Origin: Rosa chinensis
Taxonomy: Eukaryota > Streptophyta > Magnoliopsida > Rosales > Rosaceae
Direction of reading: 5' to 3'
Length of the DNA: 64,000 bases
Assembly: GCF_002994745.2 (NCBI RefSeq)
Contig: NC_037090.1
Span: 31,044,501-31,108,500, forward strand
Shown here: in pieces, positions 36,621 through 49,383 of the stretch
Numbering within the stretch: the stretch's first letter is position 1
Layout: each line of letters opens with the position of its first letter
Position numbers and translations under genes: made by a program
The notes under the pieces: generated by a model
Database searches by the model: none
Seen by the model: only the letters and a program-made list of their open reading frames with translations
Told to the model about the DNA's origin: nothing

Positions 36621-37945
36621 GTTTTTTGTTTTCCTATCCGCACTCAACTAGCATACATGCCCGCATGGTTCATGAATCATAAATTGACTAACACTTTCAA
36701 AAAGCTCTGGATTAGCATCTTTGTCTGGTAATTCTGCTGAAATAATAGAATCTATATCAATAGCTGTATAACATTTGTAATCTTTCTTCAACCAAAATAA
36801 CATATAAGCATGAGGAATTCCTCTTTTTTGAAATTCTATCATGCAAACATCTGCCTCAACTTCTCCAAAAGGTTCTCCAGATTTGATATAAGTAATCATA
36901 TTTTGTAATTTAATTTTAAATATTCTTGAAATTATATCAGGTCTATCTTCAGCTTTACATCTAGGATTTTTTTCAAAATATCTTAGTATTTCTACCCATT
37001 TAACATTGCAAGTAAAAGTGATAAATAAATCGGGATTGCCATATTGTCTACAAATTGCCATAGCATCTAGATAACTATTGATCATATCTCTAGGACTTCC
37101 AGTATGAGAACTTGGTAAAATAATTTTTTGTCCTAATTCATGACCCTTATTAATTCCACTTGAAACTACAGTACAAAGGTCTTTATAAATTTCACTTCTA
37201 AATTTTTTTTTTAATTTTTTCTAATCCAATCTAAACAATCTTCTTCAACAGTTGCATACGAATCTACTAAATATTGTTGAAATAATCGTCCACCTTGTAA
37301 TAAAGTATTTGCTTCATAATTTCTATCTTGAATTTGATACGCAATATAATTCCGCATTGACATTTTTTCTCTTTTTTGTTTACAATTTATTCCAATACGT
37401 TCCATTCGTAAATTTGGTGTATATCCATCATCACCATATGGAAAAAGGATTGAATATTGCAGTGACATATTTTGGATGTATTTTAGAAACTCGTTGTAAA
37501 CATCCATTATTTGATTCAATAATTATGTCTTTATTTGAATTGTGCTCTCCAATATTACCAACAATTAAACCACCAATTTCTTCACTCGTCGGCTTTTCAT
37601 ATTGTTTACCATCAGTAGATTGACAATTAAGTATACTCATATTAAATAAAGGTAAAGAAGGATTTTCAAATTTATCCCTCATTATACAAAATTCTTTTAC
37701 TAATTCATTAATTTCATCAAACATCTTAATAAGCCCTTCCACATTATTTGGCTTGACATTTTGATTAACATGAGTGGGGTCAATAGCATTAATACGATTT
37801 GAGATCTCATTTTTTGTATCATATACATAATTATATTTAGGAGATTCATCCTCAGAAGGTAATATAGAACTCTTAAATGATGTACTTGACCACTAATCTT
37901 GAATACAGAAGGACCTGATCTAGTATTTATTTTTTATCAATTGTT

Positions 37946-38905
37946 TTTTTTTTTTTTGAATAGGATTTGATGTTATTAGATATCAAAGCCATGAAAACAG
38001 GCTAGAGTCTAACAGAACTTACATAAGAAAACCCGGGACAAACCGGATAACCTATCTAAGCCACTCTAAACTCATTAAAGTTTAAAGGGACGCTCGTTGA
38101 ACAGCAAGCCTAAACTAAGTAAGAGTAGTCTCGCTCTCTAAGGAAGAAATATTTATCTAATCTAATCTGCCAATCACAAAATTGTGGTACAAATATCAAC
38201 CAGAAACGTCTTAGAAAAGCCTATAAAAATTACCCCTACTTCAAAAGGCTTGAGTTCAGAATGTCTTTATCTTGGATACCCTAAGCAAGTACTTTTTCCT
38301 TCCCCTTAGGGTTGGAACTAGCACTTGCTTCAGGCTCTTCAACAGCCAACAACCTTGGCAACAGGTTGGTCTTCATGCTTTTCTTGGAAATATGCAGGCT
38401 CGAAGTGAGCCTAGGCCCAACGGCCCAAGCCCAAGCCTGAGCTAAGTGAAGTGAAGCCCATTCATGCTGCCTAGCTATCACCGCTGCTGCCGATAGCAGG
38501 GTTTTCGGCGGTCGACCCTTCCACCAAACCATCTCGTCGTCAATCAACGACCCACCAAATTTGCCGATCTGCCTTGCTCTTCAACCGCTCTGCTACCTTG
38601 ACACCGCAAGTAGCTAAGCGCTTATCCAATCAAAGCTAGCCTTCCCACCTGCTGCACGACCTCGACGCGAGACGCACTTGGACTCCCACTTCAAGCGCCA
38701 CTCGGTCCAATTAGCTCGAGTCCGACCTCCCACCTACCGCACGATCTCTATCTGCTTCTTAACGTCGATCCCCAACACGCCTCAGAAAACGTGTCCACTC
38801 ACACCACGGCCTCTCAGAAAGGAGACGCTGCACTGCTGCTAGACCGACGGATTGCCGCCGCCACTCTCTCTTCTCAACCCTAGGGTTGCCGGTTCTCTTT
38901 TTTTC
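37946..38905 (-). mobile_element. 960-bp non-autonomous retroposon with perfect 15-bp target duplication
   Basis: TTTTTATCAATTGTT occurs at 37931-37945 and 38906-38920. A T run (37946-37958) next to the left copy is the A tail of a minus-strand insert. The 5' end is GC-rich (CCGGCAACCCTAGGG, many Cys/Arg-like codons) and an 88-codon frame (38547-38281) is open but unrecognised. No reverse transcriptase is present, so it was moved in trans, probably by LINE machinery. It interrupts the Helitron Rep region. Confidence 0.85.
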
Positions 38906-39889
38906 TTTTTATCAATTGTTGCTCCCATTGATGTAAAACAAAACATTGAATTATAAACTCGAATATTTTTTTAAAAAACTTTATTTTGTAATAGTGTTTT
39001 CAATAAATCAGGAGTGGTCTAGATTCTGGAAGTTTGATTCGTCCTTTTTTACAAGAATTTGTATATATGAGCCGTGCATTCGCAGACGATTGTTTCATAG
39101 CTTCTCCAGACCAAAAATATGCGTCGCAATAAGTACATTTATAGATATTATCTCCTGAATCTTCATAGTTCACAATCAACCCTGTCATCAGAAAAAAAAT
39201 TTTGGTCAGACAATTGATATAATAGATAATTGTTAAAAGATAATAAATAAGATCTGAAGTAAATAACCTTTTCTAGTTTGTTGATACAGTGCTTGACCAA
39301 TTGAATGCGAAGATTCACCTATTGTTCAGAAATGAATAAGAAGATTACTAATCATAAAAATAATATACAATTATAAAAATAATATATCATTATTATCCAG
39401 AAACAATCACACTCACAATTATAACAATTTGTACAAATTGAAAACTACCATTATTAAGAAAAATAACTCAACATCATTATAATTACCGATTCTAATGGCA
39501 TCAGTGTGTAAGCTTTGATGAGCAAACAAAATCTCATTTACAATCATGCTAGGATCTTGTTGATCATTTGCAATTCTTTTGTCACGATGATCAAATGTAT
39601 CAGCATTCTCATGACTGATGCAAATGTTGGAAAATATTTTGAACTTATCATTATCTAAAAGTATTCAGATAATAGTTTTGATTTAATGAGAAACTGATTA
39701 ACAGAAATGCATATCTAAAACTCTATTCTGTTATCAATTTGAAATTGTGTCTCATTTGAAGTAGGAGACTTATCTGTTAATGAACCTGATTAACATTAAG
39801 GATATATACATGATAAACATCAAGTATCTGCAGATGAAATCTTTAGGAAATCTTGGACTCCTTATGGGATGAGCACAAGATTGATATTG

Positions 39890-40192
39890 GCCCCTATATA
39901 TATAGCAGATTAAGTCCCTGTGTTAACTACACGTTTTTAGCATTGAGTTCAGTCCCATTCTGTAAGCTAAGAGTAGTATAACATAGAAGACTTGTTCTTC
40001 TCGTTTGTTTCTGGTTCTGTGTTGGTGCATTGAAGTTTCTGGAGTTAGCAAGCTTTTGGAGTTCGTGGCTTCTGGGTTTGCAGTGCAGAGTGCAGACAAG
40101 GGACGTTGTGGTTGTCAAGCTGTTGCTGGGTTTTTGCTACTGAAGAACATAAGAGATGGCTGCTGGACAATACAGTGAACCTCTAAACAATG
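39890..40192 (+). promoter_or_regulatory. Candidate captured promoter, leader and first exon on the opposite strand
   Basis: On the plus strand TATATATA (39895-39904) is followed by a GC-richer leader and, at 40156, ATG GCT GCT GGA CAA TAC (MAAGQYSEPLNN). The frame runs to a donor AATG|GTAATC at 40192. This arrangement resembles the 5' end of an ordinary plant gene lying within Helitron sequence of the opposite orientation. The gene of origin is unknown and no further exon is seen. Confidence 0.3.
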
Positions 40193-40729
40193 GTAATCAT
40201 AATGACCCACAATGGAATTTATATACTGTGGCTATTGACTTTGTGTTCTCTTGATGTATTGTTTTGTTTTCTTTACATCACTTGGTCCTACAGCAAAAAC
40301 TCTGATTCTCTTTGATCACCAGAGGTTGAGACACTGCAAATACAATTTGAATAATATTAACTACTTTAAATGTTTAAACAGAGAACCGATTTGAAAAAAA
40401 TTATTCATTTGCACAAACATTGTAAAGCTCACAATACATGTTTACCTTCTTTCCACCTTGTTGATCTTCTTTGACAATCTGTATTCATATCAAAAATCTT
40501 AGCAAAGTCTTGATGATTACTTATTAATTCACTATTCATTTACACCGATACGGTAAAGCTGATAATAAATTATTACTTGGTCTCCGTTTTCTTGATCTAA
40601 TTTCACAATGTGTGATGTGTGTTCATATCAGAAACAGCAGCAGAAGTTTGATCATAAGGCATTCTCTGCGTTTTTTTTTTAGTACGTTGACCTCCTGCAT
40701 TATGATCTTCTAAATCTGCCATCACTGTA

Positions 40730-43700
40730 ATCACAAATCATTATTTATTAGTAAACTTTCATGTGGTTTCACTTCAAATATTAATAATTGAGCCAACACA
40801 CAAAATAATTCAAATTCAGCTGCACACTATTTCATCATTAATTGTACAATCTTTAAATAGAATAGATTTCATTATTAACTTTTAGAACTATTGACAGAAA
40901 TAAATAGAAAAGAAGAGGGATGTAAAACTGAATAATGTGTGTCTAGCTTATGGTTAAACTGAATATACACTGATGAGCAATTGCTTTAGAGAATTGAAGG
41001 TGCTCACTGTAACGGTTTCTAATTGCTGAATAACGTAACGGTACTTGGTTGAATTTCTTATTAATTGCCATCTATTGTATGATTTATATGAAAGTATCCA
41101 AAGCAAATAAAATTTGATGACTTTGGCTATATTCATTTATTCACAAACTATTTTCAAACAAACACTCACACCTCACACTTCTCTAAAACGCATACCTGAA
41201 TTTAAACCAGTTGAAAAATTCAATGCCAGACTGTTCACAGAATCTGCAATACGAAATAACAGCAGTTAGAGAATCCAATATCGCTACAGTTATGTAAATG
41301 ATAAATTCAATATAGCAATCATCTAATGAAGTTTAGACTCTTTACCTGAATAGAAATAGTAGCCTGAAATAGCACTAAATAGTAAATAACAGACAAAGGA
41401 ACAGTGGCACAAAAATCACAGCAAAACTTCTTTGCATAGAATCTGCAAAAGAGAAACAAAATAATAATGAAAAAAAAAAAAATTTCTTCAAAATTAGATC
41501 AAAGAACACACAATTTTGTCAACACAAAATTAGATCAAAGTCAGAAAATATGGTGATTTCTCTAGTAGTCAATTCCAGTATAAGAGCAAGAATCAAAGCA
41601 TGCTTCTTTTAACCATTATATGTATAAACCCAACGAAACACATCGAACCACAAAAAAGCTGGCACCTCTAAAATCCTTGCACAAATTCCCAGTCAAAATA
41701 AAAAGCTGGAGGTCTGGGAGAGAATTCTTTATGATCAGAGTCATAAAGAGTGTGAGAAGCAAAGCATGGCCTAATCAAATGTCACATATATAAATTGATC
41801 CCACGATGAAAGCATTGGAATTAAATTACAATTCTATGAAACTTATATATATATAAAGGAATCACAAAATTGTTGATATTGGATACGTTTCCCATATTGA
41901 AATTATCATTATAGCATGCTGCAATCTGCTATAGGCTTAATTGTTGACATTCTTGGACTGAAATTTCTTTTCACAGTAAATAAGACCTCTTACACTAAAC
42001 AAAACAGCAAGGAAGACTAAGAATAAAATCTCAGACCCAAATTGAAATCAAAACATAAAAAAGTAAGACAGCAAGAAAGAAGAAGAATAACAATGTTTAC
42101 AAAATGTTAAAAACAATGTTTACAAATTGAGGTACTACGCCTTCTCTGGCTCTAGCTCGATCAAGACATCTGGAGAATACCCAAAGTGGCTACCAGAATA
42201 ACAATTTGAAAATCACAAATTGACAATGATAAAGCTAATCTACATCTACAAATCAACCAAAGTCAATAAATCAATACCAATCAATACCAACTAATCTGAT
42301 TGAACATGACAAAGTAAGTCTACGAAATCAAGCGAGCAACCATCCAATGAAAATTTTGAAATGACCAAACATCAGAAACAAAGCTTGAAACCTTTCCAAC
42401 CAATTACCCAAATCCCAACTCTGAAGACAAACAAAAGCCCAAAAACATAAAAACCCATAGCAATTCAAAACCAACAACAACTATAAACACAACTAACAAA
42501 AACAAAAGTAGAAGAAAATGGCCAAACCTGCGATCCTCACTCTCGCCAAACCCACCAAAGCCACAATTCAGAACACCACAATCCCTTCTATTACTCCAAA
42601 AACACCTCCAATTTCTGAATTAAACACCTGATTCACAAAACCAATTACCAATTACATAGTTCTCCAAAGCACCATAAAGTTTGTACCGTAATTCTAATCT
42701 AACAAAAAAGCATGAAAACCCATCATAAGCTCAGAAATAATTTTACCTACTGAAATCAAAGGAATCATACATGCTTTTGATTGGTTCTGTATTTCTTTAT
42801 TTGATTTACGTTGAAAGTGAAAGAGATCTGGACCTTAATAACATACCAGTTTTTAGATTTCCAATTCTTGATCTTTTTTTATCCAACACTCTCACCTAAC
42901 CTAGCTAGCTTGAGAAATATTCAGTCACAATTTGCATTATATATATGTTTCCAGTTTACTATATATCCATCTGATCTACCTATCTTTAAAAGCCTAAATT
43001 GAACATCAGCAACTTGACTTTCGTTCTTCATTATAATATGTCAAAATGGGTGTTTATGAGGAAATAAGAACCAACCTACTAAAATAATAGAGCATACATT
43101 GTTGAATTTGATGGATCCACCCAACAATTCAAGATGGGATCACATATGCATGAACCATTTGAGTGATATCATCAATCATAAATGCATCTCCCAGTACCAA
43201 TTAATTGATAGATGTATAGATACATAAAGCACATGAAAGTATGCTTCAGACAAAGCTACACAGATATATATATATATATATATATATATCTGGCAAAGCT
43301 AGACAAATATATCAGGCAAAGCTATATACTAAGCACTGAGGAATTGAAAACTGAACCAACTTGTCCCAAAAAATTCGGTTTATGATCACAGGTACGATAG
43401 ACTCAAACAAAGAAATATCAGGACAACTTTTCTCAAGCAGTTATGATAAATTGAAGTCCCCTATTAGGACAGCTGAATAAATAAATCTACTCCAGATAAT
43501 CACTCAAACTAATTAGGAGAAACAAAACCTCCATCAAAACACGCAACGCAAGATTGGATCTTTATGGTCAATAGATGATTACACAGATTCAGAAGTAGGA
43601 ATCTGATCAGAAGGGAAGGGAAGCACATAAAATACTAACCAAAGTGTGTATTGATTCATTAATCAAAGTAACGTCTTTCACCAAAATCTAAACAAAACAA

Positions 43701-44200
43701 TATGATGAACGATCCAAAGCAATAAAGGTTGAAACTTGAGGGAGAGCAACTAACCTCCGATTTCAGATGATGAGGTGAGAACTTGCCACTGATCTCTCTC
43801 TATCTCTTCGTGCAAAGCAAAGAAACACACCCGATTTCTGTCTCTCTGTCTCTATCTCTTCGACCCTAAACCTCTCAATCCTCCTTATACGACTGTAGAA
43901 AAGAGAAGCAATCCACTGATTATAGAAATCTGGATCACACTGGCAATTTAGATTAGACGACTGTAGAAAAGAGACAAAGCAACCCACTCTCAATTTAGAT
44001 TAGATGGCTCTTGAAGAGAGAAGAAGATAAAATGAATACACAGCAATAGCCAACTCAGAGAGAAGATAAGACCGATGCACAGCAAAACCAAAAAAGGAAA
44101 AGAAAAAAAAAAAATTCTCAAATGAGAGCAGAACCGTCTTTTCCGACCCCAAGGTACTGTAGCTCTTATGAACAGTAAAAACAGTGCAACTCACGTTTAG
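40730..44200 (-). other. Helitron leader, non-coding
   Basis: AT-rich, without long frames, and upstream of the Rep start on the minus strand. The stretch 42420-42490 (ACAAACAAAAGCCC, AACCCATAGCAATTCAAAAC) recurs with changes at about 58331-58400, so related leader sequence exists in a second element. The part near 43760-44200 is GA-rich on the minus strand, typical of a transcribed leader. A TA run lies at 43264-43290. Confidence 0.5.
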
Positions 44201-44215
44201 TTTATAGAGAATAAA

Positions 44216-44245
44216 CTAGTTACAGAGCCCGCACTTTGCAGCGGG
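44216..44245 (-). mobile_element. Helitron 3' terminus (CTAG end plus hairpin), copy 1
   Basis: On the minus strand: hairpin CCCGCTGCAAAGTGCGGG (44245-44228), eight bases CTCTGTAA, then CTAG (44219-44216) followed by host T. This is the standard 3' end of a plant Helitron (hairpin about 10 bases before CTRR, insertion into AT). The element it ends extends to higher coordinates; its 5' end is not proved. Confidence 0.82.
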
Positions 44246-44349
44246 TAGTACAAATGCATCAATTGTTTTCTTTCTAACTGAACTCACATATAAGGTATGG
44301 GTGTTCTATTATATACTTGAGAGTAATCCGAAGAAACATGCGTCTTTGC

Positions 44350-44747
44350 CTATGTTTTTTGTGCCTTCCTTGCTAGTGCTACCCGCTCCTTGACCTGAAA
44401 TAAAGATTTGCACCATGAATATCCCAATAGTTGGGATAATATAACGAGTTCCATCTCTTCTAGCTACCATCTAAACTCTAGGAGTATATATCAAATCAGG
44501 CACAAAAGAGAACTAAATCAATGTCATCACCATAACATCATCAAATGAACCCATTCATTTAGAAGTTAGCAAAGACTATAATAGCTTACTACACGTTCAG
44601 TACACCAATCCCCAACCCCAAGTCCAAATGTACACACAACAAACTAACCTCATCAGGTGTCAATGCAGGGTAATATCCAAAGTATTTCATGGTTGCATAG
44701 CACTGAAACTTCATCCCTGATTGTAGTGTCCTTCCCCTTGGAGCTCC
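44350..44747 (-). pseudogene. Captured two-exon gene 3' end next to the Helitron terminus
   Basis: Exon 44747-44649 (33 codons: [20 protein letters not shown], then [13 protein letters not shown]) joins through a GT-AG intron to exon 44394-44350 (VKERVALARKAQKT and stop). Both acceptors have pyrimidine-rich tracts and the frame carries across. I do not recognise the family. The piece sits about 100 bp inside the Helitron 3' end and in the same orientation, the typical arrangement of captured exons. No upstream exon with clear continuity was found, so it is a fragment. Confidence 0.55.
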
Positions 44748-44879
44748 CTGCACGGTAAAAACCAATTATACAAATCAAACATCATAACCTTCTTTATTTG
44801 CTCTCTTTTTGTCATTACTTCACTCATTTGAAGTTTAATTTTTCATTCAGAGAACAAATGCAACATACACTATTTGTAG

Positions 44880-46700
44880 AAAATTTTATTGCACTGTTGT
44901 TTGAAATTTATATTAATTGCTGTTTGCTGTTTGCTCTTTGTTTATTTGTAAGCTGATTCACATTTACAGAGACATGAAGAAAAAATGAAGTCAAATGGAT
45001 TCAAAAAGTTTATGAAGCGAGAAAAACTAATTAGCAAGTATTCAAAACAAAAACTTAATATTAACAATATGTACATGAAAAACATATCTCAGATCAAGGA
45101 TGGATCTAAAGATCCTTTTTTTTTTTTTTTTTTTTTCTTTTTAAGCAAAATAAAGCAAGTATAAGTGATTGTGAGATGAAGTCCTAATGTAATCTTATAT
45201 GTACATATATGTTAAACTTCTGATATCCATAACCACATAAAAGTGGAAATTCAGCAATCCCCACTAATTAATAGTGATATAAAAACTGAAGTGAAGAGTA
45301 TATTATTCTGGAATAAACTTAGTAATGCATTCAAAAACAGTGGAACTAATCTCTACTATTTTAATGTAAATGCAAAATATTGATGTTGAATACTGATACT
45401 GAACAAAGGTGTTTATAGAGAGACAGAGAAAAAAAATATAAAATAAAAAAATAAACTGATATTGAACAAAAATGTAAGTAGCAGAACCAAAGTTTAATAA
45501 TTTGATGATTCATTGAACTATAGAAACTTTTTAATTGATGCTACATGTAGTTTTCTAATTGTGTTGGTTTAAAGACCAATATGTAGTTTTATTATGCTTT
45601 GTTTTTAGAGAAAACAAAATCCAAAATTCACAGATTCAAAAAACTTGATGAACATGGTTAAAGATCACTCGCACAACTGCAGTTGAAAGCTATAAATAAT
45701 AACATGAGCATTTGAACCAAAGTGATACAGAATCTTGAACATTAGATCAAATTCAACTTGAACAAACTATTGGCGGATTAACAATCAAAATATAGGAGGT
45801 GTAGTTTTCCAAAAGAGAAAAAGAAAACAAAACAGTTTAAAAGCTATAAAGTATAAAGAGAAGTGGATACAGTGGTCCAAAATACAAACAAATATTTAAG
45901 AGTTTGAAGTATAGTTTTCAATTAACAGAAGAAATATATTTTAAGCTGTATCAAGTCAGCAAGATATTATGCAGTATAGCTGTAGATAAAGAAAGGCTTT
46001 GTTAGAAAGACAATCGTATAATTCAGATCATATAGCACTTGTAGCAAATTTTAATGCCAGTTTTTTTTCCAAATTGACATCAATTGTTATTCACATTTTT
46101 TTCATTTGTAAGCTGATTGATATTGACAGAAACAAAAACATGATATAAAGTGAAATAGATTGAAATATAAACCTCCATAGAGCAAAATAACTGATAAAGA
46201 GCCACCTAACCAGAAAAATTTGAAAACAACAAAAGATACAGCAAAAACAGGTCTCAGGTTAAGGTTACATCTGAAGGTTTAAATGAATTTTTTTTTTTGG
46301 TTTTTTTTTTGGGGATTAATCGAGGATAATAGGGTTTTCATTTAGCTGCTAATAGGATTCTCATATTGGAAATTAACTTGGTGCAATAGGATTCTGATTT
46401 AGCAGTTAATCCAATTTCGTATTTATTTATACTTTGACCTTCTCATATTCACAGCCACACTAAATTTGAAACAGTGCAATCCACTAATGAACAATAATGT
46501 TAACACTGAAGCCAATAGTAAATGATACGGGAACAAATACAGTAATTGATCTAAAGAGAGTGCAGCTAACTTCTACGAATGTAATGTAGTCGTCTTCAGA
46601 ATTTTACTTGCCTTCAAAAGGTAGATGCATCAGTTTTAGAAAGCCTTTTGAAAACTGCGTTTTGATGAGCTAAGTTTATTTTGATAAAGTGCACACAGTA
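44880..46700. repeat. Diverged tandem duplication, period about 1.2 kb, inside the Helitron
   Basis: Two stretches share ordered phrases. Copy 1 has ATTTGTAAGCTGATTCACATTTACAGA (44945), a T-rich run (45118) and CAGCAATCCCCACTAATTAATAGTGATAT (45255). Copy 2 has ATTTGTAAGCTGATTGATATTGACAGA (46107), a T-rich run (46290) and CAGTGCAATCCACTAATGAACAATAATGT (46473). Similarity is moderate, so the duplication is old. (Phrases are quoted as landmarks; the match is interrupted by substitutions.). Confidence 0.6.
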
Positions 46701-47019
46701 TCTCTGCTGCAAGAAAACAAAAAAATCAAGATAGATGTTATACTAAAGGGAAATCAGACAGAAAGAAAAAAGCCAAACAACCCATGTCTAATCACCACAA
46801 CCTACGGTTTAAGAAGAACAGTCCCAAAACATAAGATTATAAAGAGAGAGTTGTTACCAGATGCAGAAGAGACCAAAAGCTCCTTCAACCGTACCCCTTT
46901 CTAATGCTCTTCCCTTGATGCTCAGTGCATATCCTTCCAGTAAGTCTGCATGCCCATGCTAGTGTTGTGTGGAAAAAAGAACATATTTATTGCATTAAGT
47001 AACATAAGTTAGGCCTCTT

Positions 47020-47241
47020 TTCCACTTTATTTACATGATTTTCTGGATCTCTTTTCCATTTTATTTACATGATTTCCACTTCGTTGCCCATAAACCTGCA
47101 ACCTCGACCTCCTCCGACCTCGATCGCTGCCCAGAACGGCCTGGGATGCCTCCAGCCTCCGTCCGGCAAGCCCCGAGCCGCCATCGCCGCCTGAAACTCC
47201 GCACTTTAGCGAAGTGCGGCCGTCCGCTTCAGAACCCACCC

Positions 47242-47285
<44 letters not shown>
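47020..47285. repeat. GC-rich MITE-like terminus and (TA)n microsatellite
   Basis: A GC-rich patch (47095-47235) ends GCGGCCGTCCGCTTCAGAAC and CCCGTATATA, running into a TA repeat at 47243-47285. The ending matches that at 12255-12311. The patch has an open frame on each strand but no recognised domain. Confidence 0.55.
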
Positions 47286-47292
<7 letters not shown>

Positions 47293-49383
47293 TCCGGTGC
47301 ACACACAGAATCCTTTTCACAACTTATCACAGAACCCTTGATTGACAATATAGAGTTCAGATAGTGACTTTAAGCGGGCATTATAATTTATGTCCTGTTT
47401 TCCTCTATCATTGTCTCAACTAATAAACAATCAATTTATTCAAACAATATCTAATAAGAGAGATGCCAGCTCAGACAGGTTTCACCACATCACTAAGCTG
47501 CACAAATAGATGAAAAAAGAAGAGAAAAAAACACGTTGTGGAATATATATATATAGCTACATTTGCTGCAGCACGATCTCAAACATAAACCTGTATTCTT
47601 ATATTACTTCAATGATTTTTTCCGAAACCAAAAATAAGTTTTCACTTTATTTTGGAGGTATCTACTAACACAATACTTGCATAGAAAAGGAGGGCAAATT
47701 ATTTCTATGGACACTGTACAAAGGATTCTGCTGCAGTCTTTGGACAGCAGTAGCAGGTCGTGCATTAACAGAAACCACAGTTGTTGTACATGCTTTTCTC
47801 CATTCACTCTATCCTACCCCAACTCCAAAGCAAAGAATAAGCAGAATGTCTCCTCATTCACAGTTAAGAGAAGTAGGGTTTTCAAGGTGTAGAGTTGACT
47901 GAGACCCCTTGTCGTAGAGGCGAGCAAGGCCGGTCCATATTTGAAGTTTGATTCCTACATGCACACCTCTACCTCAAACACCAAAAGAGATATAGAATCA
48001 CTATTCCAACTTTTATTCATCACTTGTAATACTATCACGAATGTAGAGTACTAAACCCTGAATTAAAGACAGACAAACTACATTAAATTGGAACAAATGG
48101 CAGCATAGACAGACCCTGATCAAGTCCCCTATTCTTCAACCCCAACGTAACTATGATCTTAAAGAATTTCTCGGTGAAGGCCAACACCAACCAAAAGGAG
48201 GAATCTTTACACTCTTTCCTGCTTCTTTCATAACATTAAGCCATATGCAGCATTTGGCCAAGACTGCACTTTTTCAGAACATCAGACCATAAAGCATACG
48301 ATTTCGATGCCTAAAGGAAGCTTCAGAAAGAAAACAACTTGATCAGAAATAATGAGATGACAACCAAATTGGTACTATTTCCTTAGATGGGTAAAGCTAA
48401 GACTTCCAATACCAGCCACCAAATCATTTGTAGATTTCAAACAGTAATGGGTGATACAGAAAAAGTTTGATGGAATCTGAAGGTTACCTGGATATATTAA
48501 GAACCCAGAGCAATTCTAACTCGATGCACAGCTTATACTCAATGCAAAAATGGAAAAACCCAAAGTCTCACCACAATCTTGAATCCCCCTCCTCTTCTAT
48601 TCCCCACCCCGCGTCTGGATAGCTACAGTAGCACTCGAGGGCACAACCGTCTTTTCACCTCACATCATACTCTTTCTCCTTTTCTCCCGGGGCCCCACAC
48701 TTTTCCGAGGAAACAAGCAACTCCTCCGAGGTTCTTCTGGGTCCAACTCCAATCCAATCAAGAACCCAACTTTATGTGATACCATGCCCGTGACCAAGTT
48801 CTTGTTTCTCGGAGAAGCCTCTCCTGATCCGTGCCCGTCTCTGCTGAAACCAATAAATGATGCTCAAAAACCAAAGCAAGGAACCAAAGTGAGTCTACTT
48901 CTGAAGCCTGTTATTCATTGTTCAAGTTTCGCACTTTAGATTTGCTGTTTGCTCAGAAACGTTGCAATATTATAGTAATGATGAAATGCCCGGATGGTGG
49001 TGGATGAAATGTGTCATGAGTTTCTGAATCAAATTTAGGCTGCAGTAGTAGTATTAATAAGAAAAGATACAAGTTCCCTTTTGTGGTATTGATCTAGCAC
49101 TGCATAATAAACAGGCCATAGACCCTTTTTATTAGGAAACAAGGCGATCAAGAATCTTCAGTCACATCCAACTAGGAGTGGAATTGAAGCTGAAGAATCA
49201 GAACCCATATATGCCCCCTTTTTCCAACACTTACATATAATATCACTCATATTTTATTCTCTCATCACAAGTTATATAGTAGCCTAATAAATCCAAAAAC
49301 ATGAAAGTAATTAATTAAAACCGTTTAACAGTTCTCCTTTGATCGATTCTCAGTTGTGTGTTGTTGTGCTTTTTGTCTCTCAC
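47286..49383. other. Intergenic 3' flank of the proline-rich gene, partly Helitron-like
   Basis: No gene recognised. A segment at about 48590-48700 reads (minus strand) GAAAAGACGGTTGTGCCCTC and CTACTGTAGC, echoing GAAAAGACGGTTCTGCTCTC and CTACAGTACC close to the Helitron 5' end at 44140-44170. This suggests another Helitron-derived piece. The 3' untranslated region of the proline-rich gene should lie just below 49384. Confidence 0.4.

Larger units (their letters stand above)
36648..40722 (-). pseudogene. Helitron Rep (helitron_like_N) remnant with damaged HUH motif
   Basis: Probable start MADLEDHNAGGQRTKKKRR at 40722, then pieces NADTFDHRDKRIANDQQDPS (about 39630), GESSHSIGQALYQQTRK (about 39310), and CTYCDAYFWSGEAMK with KKGRIKLPESRPLL (39145-39010). 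After the retroposon: PTSEEIGGLIVGN, DIIIESNNGCLQRVSKIHPK (37560-37460), YSILFPYGDDGY (about 37450) and LLQGGRLFQQYLVDSYA (about 37290). Then come LPSSHTGSPRDMINSYLDAM and GNPDLFITFTCNVKW (37110-37000). The HUH region reads GIPHAYMLFWL where active plant Helitrons have PHAHI, so the second His is Tyr. The frame ends at 36648 soon after MIHEPCG. A frame change occurs at the T run near 37206. It cannot cut or transfer DNA strands as an intact Rep would. Confidence 0.8.
36640..44210 (-). mobile_element. Autonomous-type Helitron, 3'-truncated
   Basis: Rep-coding sequence on the minus strand (40722 down to 36648) is preceded by an intron-rich non-coding leader of about 3.5 kb. A candidate 5' terminus TCTATAAACTAAACG starts near 44206. 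The element stops inside the Rep domain next to the AT-rich repeat at 35806-36620, so the 3' terminus, helicase and any RPA gene are missing. It is split by a retroposon at 37946-38905. Confidence 0.7.
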
